Source: Marinobacterium rhizophilum
Lineage (GTDB): Bacteria > Pseudomonadota > Gammaproteobacteria > Pseudomonadales > Balneatricaceae
DNA length: 64,000 bases
NCBI RefSeq assembly: GCF_024397915.1
Contig: NZ_CP073347.1
Span: 2,232,001 to 2,296,000 of the forward strand
Direction: 5' to 3'
Shown: piece after piece, positions 43,552 to 52,238 of the stretch
How the letters are laid out: each line of letters opens with the position of its first letter
Numbering within the stretch: the first letter of the stretch is position 1
Program-made: the position numbers and the translations under genes
The notes under the pieces: generated by a model
Database searches by the model: none
Seen by the model: the letters and a program-made list of their open reading frames with translations, nothing else
What the model was told of the DNA's origin: nothing

Positions 43552-44004
43552 ATGTCCGTAGGCGAAACCTGCAACCGCGAAGTCATAGTAATCGACCATG
43601 CACAAAACATTAGCGATGCTGCACGGCTGATGCGTGAGCATCATGTCGGCAACGTGGTGGTCGTCAGGACCGAGGGCGACGGTAGCCGGATACCCGTCGG
43701 CATCCTCACTGACCGCGATATCGTTATCGAACTGCTGGCACGGGATGTCGACCTTGATGCCCTGTGCGTCGGCGATGCCATGAGCTACGACCTGCTGACC
43801 CTGAACGAAAACGACGACGTGGACGAAGCGATCAAGCAGATGCGTGCCCAGGGTGTGCGACGTGCGCCCGTGGTCAATGTCCAGGGAGCCCTGGTTGGCA
43901 TCCTGGCGGTCGACGACGTCATCGGGCTGCTGAGCGAGCAGCTGTCAGACTTGGTGGCGTTGCTCAAGCGAGAGCAGCAGATAGAGCGCAAGCGGCATCC
44001 GTAA
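43552..44004 (+). CDS. Two-CBS-domain protein
   Basis: A 150-residue Bateman-module protein: first CBS about 12-60 (NISDAARLMREHHVGNVVVV...GILTDRDIV), second about 80-130 (DVDEAIKQMRAQGVRRAPVVN...GILAVDDVI). It probably senses adenylates and regulates a partner not identified here. The ATG at 43552 is chosen because the preceding frame (from 43480) is Cys/Arg-rich and not CBS-like, and because GGGGGATG lies before it. It is followed by two inverted repeats. Confidence 0.88.
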   Translation: MSVGETCNREVIVIDHAQNISDAARLMREHHVGNVVVVRTEGDGSRIPVGILTDRDIVIELLARDVDLDALCVGDAMSYDLLTLNENDDVDEAIKQMRAQGVRRAPVVNVQGALVGILAVDDVIGLLSEQLSDLVALLKREQQIERKRHP

Positions 44005-44055
44005 AGGGCCGGTACCTAGCCGGCCCGTTCAGCTTATGCCGACACCCGGTGTCGG
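44005..44055. repeat. Two consecutive GC-rich inverted repeats between convergent genes
   Basis: GGGCCGG-N6-CCGGCCC-type stem at about 44006-44026 and CCGACACC-C-GGTGTCGG at 44039-44055. They lie between the CBS gene and the minus-strand peptidase. Neither has a proper T-run; they may act as weak or protective 3' structures. Confidence 0.6.
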
Positions 44056-44064
44056 GAAAATGTC

Positions 44065-45396
44065 TCAGAATCCTTCCCGCCCCGCTGCGGCAAACGCATC
44101 CCGCGTCATGTTTTCGTGGCCCTGTGCGGTTATCGCAACGTTATCCTCGATGCGAATGCCGCCACAGGGCATCAGGGTTTCAACCTGCTGCCAGTTAACG
44201 GCGTCCGCTGCGCGCCCCTGGCGCAGCTTGTCGAGTAACGACGGTATGAAATAAAGCCCGGGTTCGATGGTAATGACAAAGCCCGGCTGCAGCGTGCGGG
44301 TCAGGCGCAGGAACGGATGTTCCGGCGGTGGCTCTTGCAACATCCCGGCGGCACCCTGCTGCCAGCCGCCAACATCGTGCACCTGCAGACCGAGCAGATG
44401 ACCAAGACCGTGCGGGAAGAAAGCGCGGGTAATGCCCTGTTCGATCTGCGCCTCCACACTGGCGTTCACCAGGCCGGCCCCTTGCAGCACGCCGGCCAGC
44501 AGTTCATGCATCCGCAGGTGCAGATCAACAAAGCTCGCGCCGGGCCTGACCTGCTGCAACAGCGCTTGCTGGGCGATATCCAGCGCCTGGATCAACTGAC
44601 CAAAGCCGCCGGCGGGATCTGCTGCGTGGGTCCGGCTAATGTCAGCACCGTAACCCAGGTGGGTAGCGCCGGCATCCAGCAACAGGCTATGGTGCCTTGC
44701 CGGCCTGTCGCGCTGCTGCAACTGGTAATGCAGCACTGCGGCATGCTCGTTCAGCGCAACGATATTGTCGTAGGGCAGCTCGGGCTCATTGTGCGAAGTG
44801 GCCGCCAGATACGCCTGGTGTATTTCGTACTCGCTGGCGCCGGCTGCGAACTGCTGCCTGGCAACCTCATGGCCCGCCACGGCCCGAAGACTGGCACGGC
44901 GCAGACACTCCAGCTCCCAGTCGGTTTTGCAGGCCCGCTCGTAATGCAGCGCCGACAGCAGTGCCGGCGGGTTCTGTTGCCAGTCGGGCTGTGCAAATAC
45001 AGGATTCTGCGCCGCGATCAGCCCCACCCGGCCCAGCCTGTTCAGTGCCAGCCCGGCCATGGCCGCACTGGCAAAGATCTCGATCTCGAAAGCATAGGTC
45101 CAGTCGCCGCGCGGCGGCTGCGGTGGCAGATGCCAGAAATCCTCGGGCAGGCACAGCAGCAGCCGGGGCTTTTTGCCCGGGCGGATCAGCAGCCAGCTAT
45201 CGCTGTAAGCGGCCAGCTGCGGCAGCCACTGCACAAAATCAGCATGCGCCCGAAACGGATAGGCCGTGTCATCCATAAAACGCCGCTGCGCACTGCCAGA
45301 ACCCAGCATCAGGCTATCCAGGCCGGCGACTGCCAGCGCGCTTTCGGCACGGGCCTGCAGGATTTCAAGGTGGGCCAGATAAGAGGCGTGCATCAT
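44065..45396 (-). CDS. pepQ: Xaa-Pro dipeptidase
   Basis: Metal-dependent M24 dipeptidase that cleaves Xaa-Pro dipeptides. The 443-residue protein keeps the five metal ligands: D in LLLDAGATHLGYGAD, D in GADISRTH, H in FFPHGLGHLLGLQVHD, E in VITIEPGLY and E in GGIRIEDN. This contrasts with the metal-ligand-free M24 protein elsewhere in the window. The start has GGAG about 5 bases before the first of two consecutive ATGs. It is transcribed away from groEL's terminator region. Confidence 0.92.
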   Translation of the reverse strand: MMHASYLAHLEILQARAESALAVAGLDSLMLGSGSAQRRFMDDTAYPFRAHADFVQWLPQLAAYSDSWLLIRPGKKPRLLLCLPEDFWHLPPQPPRGDWTYAFEIEIFASAAMAGLALNRLGRVGLIAAQNPVFAQPDWQQNPPALLSALHYERACKTDWELECLRRASLRAVAGHEVARQQFAAGASEYEIHQAYLAATSHNEPELPYDNIVALNEHAAVLHYQLQQRDRPARHHSLLLDAGATHLGYGADISRTHAADPAGGFGQLIQALDIAQQALLQQVRPGASFVDLHLRMHELLAGVLQGAGLVNASVEAQIEQGITRAFFPHGLGHLLGLQVHDVGGWQQGAAGMLQEPPPEHPFLRLTRTLQPGFVITIEPGLYFIPSLLDKLRQGRAADAVNWQQVETLMPCGGIRIEDNVAITAQGHENMTRDAFAAAGREGF

Positions 45397-45498
45397 CGAT
45401 ACTCCATCTAGGGCGCGGTTGGCAAAGGCCTGCCAGAGCGTGCTGATCCGAATACGGTCATTGTGCCACAGGCCGCTTCAAAGCTAAGGCGCCAAACG

Positions 45499-45526
45499 CA
45501 AAAACCCCGGCCGAAGCCGGGGTTTT
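45499..45526 (-). terminator. Terminator of groESL
   Basis: AAAACCCCGGC and GCCGGGGTTTT form a perfect stem with a CGAA loop, followed by T-rich sequence on the minus strand about 50 bases after the groEL stop. It could also work on the plus strand. Confidence 0.88.
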
Positions 45527-45574
45527 CAGAAGCGACTCGCCCGAAGGCGGGTCAGGAGTGCCTGGGCAGGCTGA

Positions 45575-47218
45575 TTACATCATGCCGCCCATGCCGCCCA
45601 TTCCACCCATGCCGCCCATGTCAGGCATGGCCGGCTTTTCTTCCGGGTGATCGGCAATCATGGCTTCGGTGGTGATCATCAGACCGGCAACAGAAGCAGC
45701 TGCCTGCAGCGCGGAGCGAGTCACTTTGGCCGGGTCCAGGATACCCATTTCCAGCATGTCACCGTATTCGCCGGTTCCTGCGTTGTAACCGAAGGCGCCA
45801 GAACCTGCGCGAACCTTGGAAACAACCACGGAGCCTTCTTCACCGGCGTTCTGAACGATCTGGCGCATCGGTGCTTCCATGGCACGGAAGGCCAGTTCGA
45901 TACCCACGGTCTGGTCGTGGTTGATGCCTTCCAGGCCCTGTACGTTGGACAGGGCGCGGATCAGTGCAACACCGCCGCCAGGAACCACGCCTTCTTCAAC
46001 GGCTGCGCGGGTTGCGTGCAGGGCGTCTTCAACGCGGGCTTTCTTCTCTTTCATTTCAGTTTCGGTAGCAGCACCGACCTTGATAACGGCTACGCCGCCG
46101 GCCAGCTTGGCAACACGTTCCTGCAGTTTTTCGCGATCGTAGTCAGAGGAAGTCTCTTCGATCTGAGCGCGGATCTGGGAAACACGGTTCTGAATGGCAG
46201 TGGCTTCACCAATACCGTCAACGATGACCGTGTTTTCCTTGGTGATGTTGATGCGCTTGGCCTGGCCCAGCTGTTCCAGCGTGGCGGTTTCAAGGCTCAG
46301 ACCCACTTCTTCAGCGATCACGGTAGCACCGGTCAGGACAGCGATGTCTTCCAGCATGGCCTTGCGACGGTCACCAAAGCCCGGTGCCTTGACAGCAGCA
46401 ACCTTGACGATACCGCGCATGTTGTTGACAACCAGAGTTGCCAGCGCTTCGCCTTCTACGTCTTCAGCGATGATCAGCAGCGGACGGGAAGACTTGGCAA
46501 CCTGCTCCAGGGTCGGCAGCAGATCACGGATGTTGGAGATTTTCTTGTCGAACAGCAGGATGTAAGGGTGATCCAGCTCTACGGACATGTTTTCCTGGTT
46601 GTTGATGAAGTACGGCGACAGGTAACCGCGGTCAAACTGCATGCCTTCAACAACGTCCAGCTCGTTCTGCAGGCTGGTGCCTTCTTCAACGGTGATAACG
46701 CCTTCTTTACCGACGCGCTCCATCGCCTTGGCGATCAGCTCACCGATATCGGTGTCGGAGTTGGCAGAGATGGAACCGACCTGGGAGATGGCCTTGGAGT
46801 CAGTGCAGGGCACTGCCATTTTGCGCAGTTCTTCAACAACGGCAGCTGTTGCCTTGTCGATACCGCGTTTCAGGTCCATCGGGTTCATGCCGGCAGCCAC
46901 GGACTTCAGGCCTTCGTTGACAATCGCCTGAGCCAGAACGGTTGCAGTGGTGGTACCGTCACCGGCAACGTCGCTGGCCTGGGAAGCAACTTCCTTGACC
47001 ATCTGCGCGCCCATGTTTTCGAAGCGATCTTTCAGCTCGATTTCCTTGGCAACGGATACACCGTCTTTGGTGACCAGCGGCGAACCGAAGGATTTTTCCA
47101 GTACGACGTTGCGGCCTTTCGGACCCAGGGTCGTTTTTACAGCGTCAGCCAGGATGTTGACACCCTTGAGCATGCGTTTGCGTGCATCATCACCAAAACG
47201 TACGTCTTTTGCAGCCAT
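45575..47218 (-). CDS. groL: Chaperonin GroEL
   Basis: 60-kDa ATP-dependent folding chamber subunit working with GroES. The 547-residue sequence has all the hallmarks: AAKDVRFGDDARKRML start, TLGPKGRNVVLEKSFGSP, the ATP motif VAGDGTTTATVLA, and the GGM-repeat tail. It follows groES by 60 bases on the same strand, and both depend on the promoter upstream of groES. Only this copy is seen in the window. Confidence 0.98.
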   Translation of the reverse strand: MAAKDVRFGDDARKRMLKGVNILADAVKTTLGPKGRNVVLEKSFGSPLVTKDGVSVAKEIELKDRFENMGAQMVKEVASQASDVAGDGTTTATVLAQAIVNEGLKSVAAGMNPMDLKRGIDKATAAVVEELRKMAVPCTDSKAISQVGSISANSDTDIGELIAKAMERVGKEGVITVEEGTSLQNELDVVEGMQFDRGYLSPYFINNQENMSVELDHPYILLFDKKISNIRDLLPTLEQVAKSSRPLLIIAEDVEGEALATLVVNNMRGIVKVAAVKAPGFGDRRKAMLEDIAVLTGATVIAEEVGLSLETATLEQLGQAKRINITKENTVIVDGIGEATAIQNRVSQIRAQIEETSSDYDREKLQERVAKLAGGVAVIKVGAATETEMKEKKARVEDALHATRAAVEEGVVPGGGVALIRALSNVQGLEGINHDQTVGIELAFRAMEAPMRQIVQNAGEEGSVVVSKVRAGSGAFGYNAGTGEYGDMLEMGILDPAKVTRSALQAAASVAGLMITTEAMIADHPEEKPAMPDMGGMGGMGGMGGMM

Positions 47219-47278
47219 TGTCTGTTAATCCTATACAAATCGTTAAAAATCGGAAATCAACGGGGTCAGGCAGGCCAA

Positions 47279-47572
47279 TCAGCCTTCGACCACACCAAAG
47301 ATTTCGCTTTCGTTCATGATCAGCAGTTCTTCGCCGTCGAGCTTGACAACATTGCTGCCGGAGTACTGGCCAAACAGAACGACATCACCTTCTTTAACTG
47401 TCAGAGGCTTGACGTCACCGTTGTTCAGCGTGCGCCCTTCACCAACAGCAACTACAGTGCCACGATTCGGCTTTTCTGCAGCAGAACCCGGCAGCACGAT
47501 GCCACCAGCGGTAGTGGTTTCTTCTTCACTGCGACGAACGACAACCCGATCGTGAAGCGGACGAATTTTCAT
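47279..47572 (-). CDS. groS: Co-chaperonin GroES
   Basis: 10-kDa lid of GroEL. The 97-residue sequence starts MKIRPLHDRVVVRR and has the mobile-loop region EEETTTAGGIVLPGSA and the C-terminal IFGVVEG. The ATG at 47572 is the standard start; the frame continues upstream but that part is the untranslated leader. AGGAGAG lies upstream. A sigma-32-like promoter sits about 100 bases upstream. Confidence 0.98.
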   Translation of the reverse strand: MKIRPLHDRVVVRRSEEETTTAGGIVLPGSAAEKPNRGTVVAVGEGRTLNNGDVKPLTVKEGDVVLFGQYSGSNVVKLDGEELLIMNESEIFGVVEG

Positions 47573-47668
47573 CTGTTCTACTCTCCTGATCTTTTTAGGA
47601 TCCAAAGTTATTGTTTACAGAGAAAGGACAGCAGGTCATCTGCTGCCCCAAATACTGGATGTTCAGGT

Positions 47669-47696
47669 TAATGGGGGCGGGGAAATGCATTTCAAC
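47669..47696 (-). promoter_or_regulatory. Sigma-32 (heat-shock) type promoter of groESL
   Basis: On the minus strand GTTGAAA (47696-47690) and CCCCATTA (47676-47669) are separated by 13 bases, close to the RpoH consensus CTTGAAA-N11-15-CCCCATNT. The position is about 97 bases before the groES ATG. Just upstream is a perfect 12-base palindrome, GATAAATTTATC (47716-47727), of unknown meaning. No CIRCE element was seen. Confidence 0.8.
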
Positions 47697-47836
47697 AGGG
47701 CTGGCAAAAAATTTTGATAAATTTATCTGTTCGCCCTGCCCCAGGTACCCGGCAGTGCGGCGCAGCTGCATCAGGCAGGAGCGGCACGGCCAGGGTCAGT
47801 GAAGGGTACTGTGGAGAAAGCGGCAGGAGTCGCTGA

Positions 47837-48328
47837 TCAATCGTCCTCGCGGCGATACTCGCCATCGATGGTTTCGCCCTTGCCATCGACACGGGGATCC
47901 GGCCGGCGCGGACCCGCGTCAGGCGAAAAGTTCGGGTCATCAAAGGCAGACCGGCGATGTGATGCCGCCACCAGGGTAAAGCGGCTCACCAGCGCTTTGG
48001 CCAGCAGCTGGCGGGTAAAGGGAACCAGGCAGCAAAAGCCGATAACATCGGTAAAGAACCCCGGCGTAATCAGCAGCGCCCCGCCCACCGCCAGTACCAG
48101 CCCCTCGATCATCTCGCCGGCCGGCATCTCGCCGGCATTGATTTTCTGCTGCGCCCGCGCCAGGGTCGACAGGCCCTGGTAACGCAGCATGTTCACGCCG
48201 ATAAAGGCTGACAACAGCACCAGCCCCACCGTATACCAGGCGCCGATGGCCTGGCCGACATTGATCAGCAGGGTAATTTCGATAATTGGAATGATGATAA
48301 AAAGAAGGAAAAGAAACCGCATTGCCAT
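47837..48328 (-). CDS. fxsA: FxsA-family membrane protein
   Basis: A 163-residue inner-membrane protein. Hydrophobic segments FLFLLFIIIPIIEITLLINVG and TVGLVLLSAFIGVNML, then GALLITPGFFTDVIGFCCLVPF, are the classical FxsA pattern. E. coli FxsA relieves phage T7 exclusion by F PifA when overproduced; its native role is unclear. The C-terminus is charged. It lies directly upstream of groES on the same strand, about 260 bases away, as often seen in gammaproteobacteria. Start is ATG 48328, with a second ATG two codons later. Confidence 0.9.
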   Translation of the reverse strand: MAMRFLFLLFIIIPIIEITLLINVGQAIGAWYTVGLVLLSAFIGVNMLRYQGLSTLARAQQKINAGEMPAGEMIEGLVLAVGGALLITPGFFTDVIGFCCLVPFTRQLLAKALVSRFTLVAASHRRSAFDDPNFSPDAGPRRPDPRVDGKGETIDGEYRREDD

Positions 48329-48838
48329 AGTCCGGAATGATTTCCCTCATCACACCAGATGACAGGGGGAACCGCAACCTCGAGAGCCTCTGAATACAAC
48401 CCCGCTGTGTTGATACATGAACAGGGATACCTGGACGGAAGAGTCCTTCGCAGCCGTATCCACCGGTTCCGGTACGTCCTGGTTCTGCCGCGCAAGCCGA
48501 AACCCAGACGCCTGAACAAGGACATGCCAGGGCCTGCCTTGAAACGTAAATAGCGCCAGGCACAGACCCGGGCAAATGCTGCAGCCAAATTAGACCAAAG
48601 TATAAGAAAAATTTAACATTAAAATTCGACAAAAAATAAAGTTATTATAATCAATAAGTTAAATTCAGAAAAAATGGAAAAAGCGCGTCTTTTATAGCAG
48701 CCGATTACAACAGCCTGATGACAGTTATGTGAACCGGGTAGACATTTGTGCATTAGCGAGATAGCTTTGTGCGATGCAACATACTGCAATGCACAATAAA
48801 AACGACACAAGCATCTTACTTGGAATCAGGTGAATCAG
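48329..48838. other. Long intergenic region with AT-rich patch before the SDR gene
   Basis: About 510 bases. The left half is moderately GC-rich with no gene recognised. The middle (about 48590-48680) is strikingly AT-rich, rich in A-tracts, and could be an UP-element or bent DNA. The right part holds an operator-like palindrome (entered separately). A plus-strand frame at 48359-48553 is basic and lacks a Shine-Dalgarno sequence and any family feature. Confidence 0.5.
48746..48796. promoter_or_regulatory. Operator-like inverted repeat upstream of SDR gene
   Basis: TTGTGC-GA-TGCA (48767-48778) and TGCA-AT-GCACAA (48785-48796) form an inverted repeat with a 6-base centre. A further half-site TTGTGCA lies at 48746-48752. 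They lie 43-93 bases before the ATG at 48839, suiting a repressor or activator. The protein that binds is unknown; no regulator gene is adjacent. Confidence 0.55.
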
Positions 48839-49600
48839 ATGGATATTAAAGGCAAGGTTATTGTAATCACCGGTGGCGGTCGCGGTCTGGGTCGTGCCAT
48901 GGCGCTGGAGCTGGCCGACAAGGGCGCCCGCCTGGCGCTGGTCGACATGAACGCCGCGGACCTGGATACCACTGCAGGCCTGTGCATGGAGAAAGGCGTG
49001 GAAGCACGTTCTTACCTGTGCAACGTCACCGAAGAAGCCGCGGTTGAACAACTGTTTATTGATATTGCTACCGATTTTGGCGCCATCAACGGCCTGGTCA
49101 ACAACGCAGGGGTAACCCGCGATGCGCTGCTGGTGAAGGCCAAGGACGGCCAGGTTGTCTCCAAGATGACCCTGGATAACTGGAACCTGGTCATGAACGT
49201 CAACCTGACCGGCACCTTCCTCTGTGCCCGTGAGGCCGCCTGCAAAATGATCGAACTGGGCAACCCCGGCTGCATCATCAACATTTCCTCCATTTCCCGC
49301 TCCGGCAATATGGGCCAGACCAACTACACCGCCACCAAGGCCGGTGCGCAGGCGATGGCGGTCACCTGGGCCAAGGAGCTGGCACGCTACGGTATCCGCG
49401 CAGCCTCCATTGCACCGGGCTTTATTGCCACGGACATGGTTATGTCCATGAAACCCGAAGCCCTGGAAAAAATGGCGGCCGGCATTCCCGCCAAGCGCCT
49501 GGGACAGCCCGAAGAAATCGCCCGTACCGTCACCTTTATCCTGGAAAACGACTACATCAGCGGCCGCTGCATCGAAGTCGACGGTGCCCTGCGCATCTAG
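48839..49600 (+). CDS. FabG-like short-chain dehydrogenase/reductase
   Basis: A 253-residue classical SDR, close to 3-oxoacyl-ACP reductases. It shows the NAD(P) glycine motif TGGGRGLGRA, NNAG, the catalytic Ser (INISSISRSG), and the YTATK Tyr-Lys pair, ending SGRCIEVDGALRI. It is not beside other fab genes, so it may be an accessory reductase or a PHB-type acetoacetyl-CoA reductase. The ATG at 48839 is chosen over a GTG at 48830 because AGGTG lies 6 bases upstream of it. A terminator follows. Confidence 0.88.
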   Translation: MDIKGKVIVITGGGRGLGRAMALELADKGARLALVDMNAADLDTTAGLCMEKGVEARSYLCNVTEEAAVEQLFIDIATDFGAINGLVNNAGVTRDALLVKAKDGQVVSKMTLDNWNLVMNVNLTGTFLCAREAACKMIELGNPGCIINISSISRSGNMGQTNYTATKAGAQAMAVTWAKELARYGIRAASIAPGFIATDMVMSMKPEALEKMAAGIPAKRLGQPEEIARTVTFILENDYISGRCIEVDGALRI

Positions 49601-49631
49601 CCCCCCCCTGTTCAAACGATGATTCACCTTT

Positions 49632-49658
49632 AAAACCGGCGCCTGCGCCGGTTTTTTT
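49632..49658 (+). terminator. Terminator of the SDR gene
   Basis: AAACCGGCGC-CT-GCGCCGGTTT stem followed by a run of seven T, about 32 bases after the stop. Confidence 0.93.
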
Positions 49659-49801
49659 ATGCGCGCCTTTGCCCCCAGGGTCCCGCGATTGCACAACCCA
49701 CCCAGCGCCCGGCATGGCACCCGGGGCAGACGGGCGTTTACAAGCCCGCGAGCGATGGACACAATGTTTGCTCAAGGCTATCCAGGGAACTGAACTCCAC
49801 C

Positions 49802-51205
49802 ATGCAAACCAAACACGCAGAGCAGACCCAAAGCTGGAAAGAGTGGCTGCAGAGCGCCCGTGTCTATCTGCAGCCAAGGCCCATCACATTGTTATTCCTG
49901 GGTTTTTCCGCCGGTTTGCCGCTGATGCTGGTCTTTTCCACCCTGTCCTACTGGCTGCGCGAAGCCGGCATTGATCGCGGCACCATCACCTATTTTTCCT
50001 GGGTCGCCCTGGCGTATGCCTTCAAGTGGGTCTGGTCGCCCATTATCGATCGCATGCCCATTCCCCTGCTCTCCGCCTGGCTGGGACGCAGGCGCAGCTG
50101 GATGCTGCTGGCACAGCTGCTGATTGCGCTCTGCCTGCTGGGACTGGCCGATTCCGATCCGCAGCAAAACCTTGAACTCATGGCCTGGTTCGCCCTGGCG
50201 GTGGCCTTCTGCTCCGCCACCCAGGACATCGCCATCGACGCCTACCGCATTGAATCGGCGGAGCCCAGAATCCAGGCCGCCATGGCAGCCACCTATATGC
50301 TGGGTTACCGCCTGGCCATGATTCTGGCGACCACCGGTGCCCTGCTGATCGCCGCCTGGTACGACCCGACCGGTGACAGCTATCACCGAGAGTCCTGGCA
50401 GATGGCTTACTGGGCCATGGCCGCGCTGATGGGCGTGGGCATCCTTACCACCCTGTGCGCGCCGGAGCCCCAACCCGACGGCGCAACAGCAGAACAGAAG
50501 CGTCGGGAAATCGAAGCCTTTATGGAACAGCGCCAGCACTTGCCCCACCTGCTGGCGCGTCTGCTTGGCTGGTTTTATGTCGCCGCCTACTGCCCCTTCG
50601 CCGACTTTATCAGCCGATTTGGCAAACCGGCTCTGTTGATTCTGGCGCTGATCGGCAGTTACCGCATCGCCGATGTGGTGATGGGCATTATCGCCAACGT
50701 GTTTTACGTCGACATGGGGTTTACCAAGGTTGAAGTGGCTGAAATCACCAAACTTTTCGGCACCCTGATGACCATCGCAGGCTCCCTGGTCGGCGGTTTG
50801 CTGGTGTATCGCTTTGGCGTGATGCGCATTCTGTTTATTGGCGCCGTACTGGCCGCCGCCACCAATCTGCTGTTCTCCGCCCTGGCACTGACCGGACACA
50901 GCGTGGGCTTTCTGATCGTTACCGTCTCGCTGGACAACTTCAGCGCCGGCATCGCCACAGCGGCCTTTATTGCCTACCTGTCCAGCCTGACCAGCATCAG
51001 TTACACCGCAACGCAATATGCCCTGTTCAGCTCGGTAATGCTGCTAGTGCCCAAGTTTCTGGCGGGGTTTTCCGGCGATGCGGTGAACCTGGTGGGCTAC
51101 CCGCTGTTTTTTGCCGGCACGGCGGTTCTGGGGCTACCGGTGCTGCTACTGGTCTGGCTGGCGGCTCGCTACACGCCGGCAACCTCTGCTCAAACCACTA
51201 AATGA
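49802..51205 (+). CDS. AmpG-family muropeptide MFS transporter
   Basis: Inner-membrane major-facilitator permease importing GlcNAc-anhydroMurNAc peptides for peptidoglycan recycling. At 467 residues it has twelve or so hydrophobic segments and the AmpG-like stretches LLFLGFSAGLPLMLVFSTLSYWL, WVALAYAFKWVWSPIIDR, and SATQDIAIDAYRIE. In relatives it links recycling to beta-lactamase induction. Its stop codon lies inside a Fur-box-like site that serves the next gene. Confidence 0.9.
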   Translation: MQTKHAEQTQSWKEWLQSARVYLQPRPITLLFLGFSAGLPLMLVFSTLSYWLREAGIDRGTITYFSWVALAYAFKWVWSPIIDRMPIPLLSAWLGRRRSWMLLAQLLIALCLLGLADSDPQQNLELMAWFALAVAFCSATQDIAIDAYRIESAEPRIQAAMAATYMLGYRLAMILATTGALLIAAWYDPTGDSYHRESWQMAYWAMAALMGVGILTTLCAPEPQPDGATAEQKRREIEAFMEQRQHLPHLLARLLGWFYVAAYCPFADFISRFGKPALLILALIGSYRIADVVMGIIANVFYVDMGFTKVEVAEITKLFGTLMTIAGSLVGGLLVYRFGVMRILFIGAVLAAATNLLFSALALTGHSVGFLIVTVSLDNFSAGIATAAFIAYLSSLTSISYTATQYALFSSVMLLVPKFLAGFSGDAVNLVGYPLFFAGTAVLGLPVLLLVWLAARYTPATSAQTTK

Positions 51206-51220
51206 TAATAATTGTCATTT
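51200..51220. promoter_or_regulatory. Fur-box-like operator
   Basis: AAATGATAAT-A-ATTGTCATTT is a near-perfect inverted repeat close to the Fur consensus GATAATGATAATCATTATC. A second AT-rich half-match (around 51223-51243) follows. The site is about 57 bases upstream of the small Cys-rich gene and overlaps the stop codon of the transporter gene. Confidence 0.7.
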
Positions 51221-51276
51221 ACAAATGAAAATCAATATCATAAAGTCCCGAGACCACTCAACAGGAAGGGACTGCT

Positions 51277-51525
51277 ATGAGCTATATCATCGACGCCTGG
51301 CTGGAACGACCGGATCCATACCTTCGTATCACCCATCGCCATACCGGCATCCGCGTTATTGAATGGCGCAACGAGAAGATCGCCCGCCTGCTGGAGCAGG
51401 GCGTGATTTGCCCGCAGGATCTGCAACAGGCGCAATGCTGCAGCAAGGAACTGGTACAGGAACTCTTTGTGCTTGCCTGCCTGGAGGCCGGGCGCTGTCA
51501 CTGCAACGAGGGCAACCAGCACTGA
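51277..51525 (+). CDS. Small Cys-rich protein behind a Fur-like box
   Basis: An 82-residue protein with six cysteines (45, 54, 55, 68, 74, 76), five of them in the last 30 residues, and no signal peptide. The N-terminal half (SYIIDAWLERPDPYLRITHRHTGIRVIEW) is basic and aromatic. AGGAAGGG lies before the ATG. The Fur-like site upstream suggests iron-repressed expression; the cysteines could bind Fe, a cluster or zinc. I do not recognise the family. Function is unknown. Confidence 0.78.
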   Translation: MSYIIDAWLERPDPYLRITHRHTGIRVIEWRNEKIARLLEQGVICPQDLQQAQCCSKELVQELFVLACLEAGRCHCNEGNQH

Positions 51526-51557
51526 TGGAGGGGGTTTTCACCCTGAGCGAAACCGCC

Positions 51558-51582
51558 GCGCCGGCCCGTTGCAGGCCGGCGC
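51558..51582. repeat. GC-rich inverted repeat between convergent genes
   Basis: GCGCCGGCC and GGCCGGCGC are perfect 9-base arms with a 7-base loop. It lies between the Cys-rich gene and yajQ. Lacks a T-run; probably a 3'-end structure. Confidence 0.65.
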
Positions 51583-51594
51583 ACCGCGCCGGGA

Positions 51595-52077
51595 CTAGTC
51601 GCGGAAGTTATTGAACTGCAGCGGCAGTTCCAGTTCGGCGGCCCGCAGCATGGCCATCACGCCCTGCAGGTCATCCCGTTTCTTGCCGGTGACACGTACC
51701 TGTTCGCCCTGCACCTGGGTTTGCACCTTGAGCTTGGCATCCTTGATCAGCTTGATGATCTTCTTGGCCAGCGCCTGATCCAGTCCCTGCTTGAGGTCCA
51801 CCTGCTGACGGGCGCGCATGTTGGCCTTCTCCGCATCCTTTACTTCCATGCAGCGAATATCAATTTTGCGGCTGGTAAGCTTGGCACGCAGCACTTCGAG
51901 CAGCTGCTGCAACTGGAAATCCACCTCGGCCCAGAGCACCACATGGCCATCGCCCTGCTCGAAGCGCGCGTCGATACCCTTGAAGTCGAAACGGTTCTGG
52001 ATTTCACGATTGGCCTGGTCCACCGCGTTGGTGACTTCATGCATGTCCAGCTCGGACACTATATCAAATGACGGCAT
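51595..52077 (-). CDS. YajQ-family nucleotide-binding protein
   Basis: A 160-residue protein of the YajQ (UPF0234) family, some of whose members bind cyclic di-GMP and act as effectors. The N-terminus PSFDIVSELDMHEVTNAVDQANREI and FDFKGIDARFE are hallmarks, as is the end LRAAELELPLQFNNFRD. The ATG at 52077 has AGGAGATCGG upstream; a longer frame from 52185 is unlikely. Divergent from panE. The Pseudomonas homologue's effector role should not be assumed for this protein. Confidence 0.93.
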   Translation of the reverse strand: MPSFDIVSELDMHEVTNAVDQANREIQNRFDFKGIDARFEQGDGHVVLWAEVDFQLQQLLEVLRAKLTSRKIDIRCMEVKDAEKANMRARQQVDLKQGLDQALAKKIIKLIKDAKLKVQTQVQGEQVRVTGKKRDDLQGVMAMLRAAELELPLQFNNFRD

Positions 52078-52238
52078 TACCCGATCTCCTGTAACGTTGA
52101 AGTGGCCCGCACAGACCCAAAAGCGCACGGGCGCTGGCGCGAGCCAAAGTGGGGGCATTTTAGCGAAGCCCCGTGGGCATTTCACCCATTGCAGACACTG
52201 GTTATCATAAGGCCTGTGTTTCAGACCCTGGAGAGATC

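Noticed and set aside
45647..47671. 674-codon plus-strand frame opposite groEL and groES
   Set aside because: Antisense shadow of two highly conserved genes; the residue pattern is the mirror of GroEL codons.
48359..48553. 64-codon frame in the long gap before the SDR gene
   Set aside because: No Shine-Dalgarno sequence, no hydrophobic or conserved pattern, basic composition consistent with chance.
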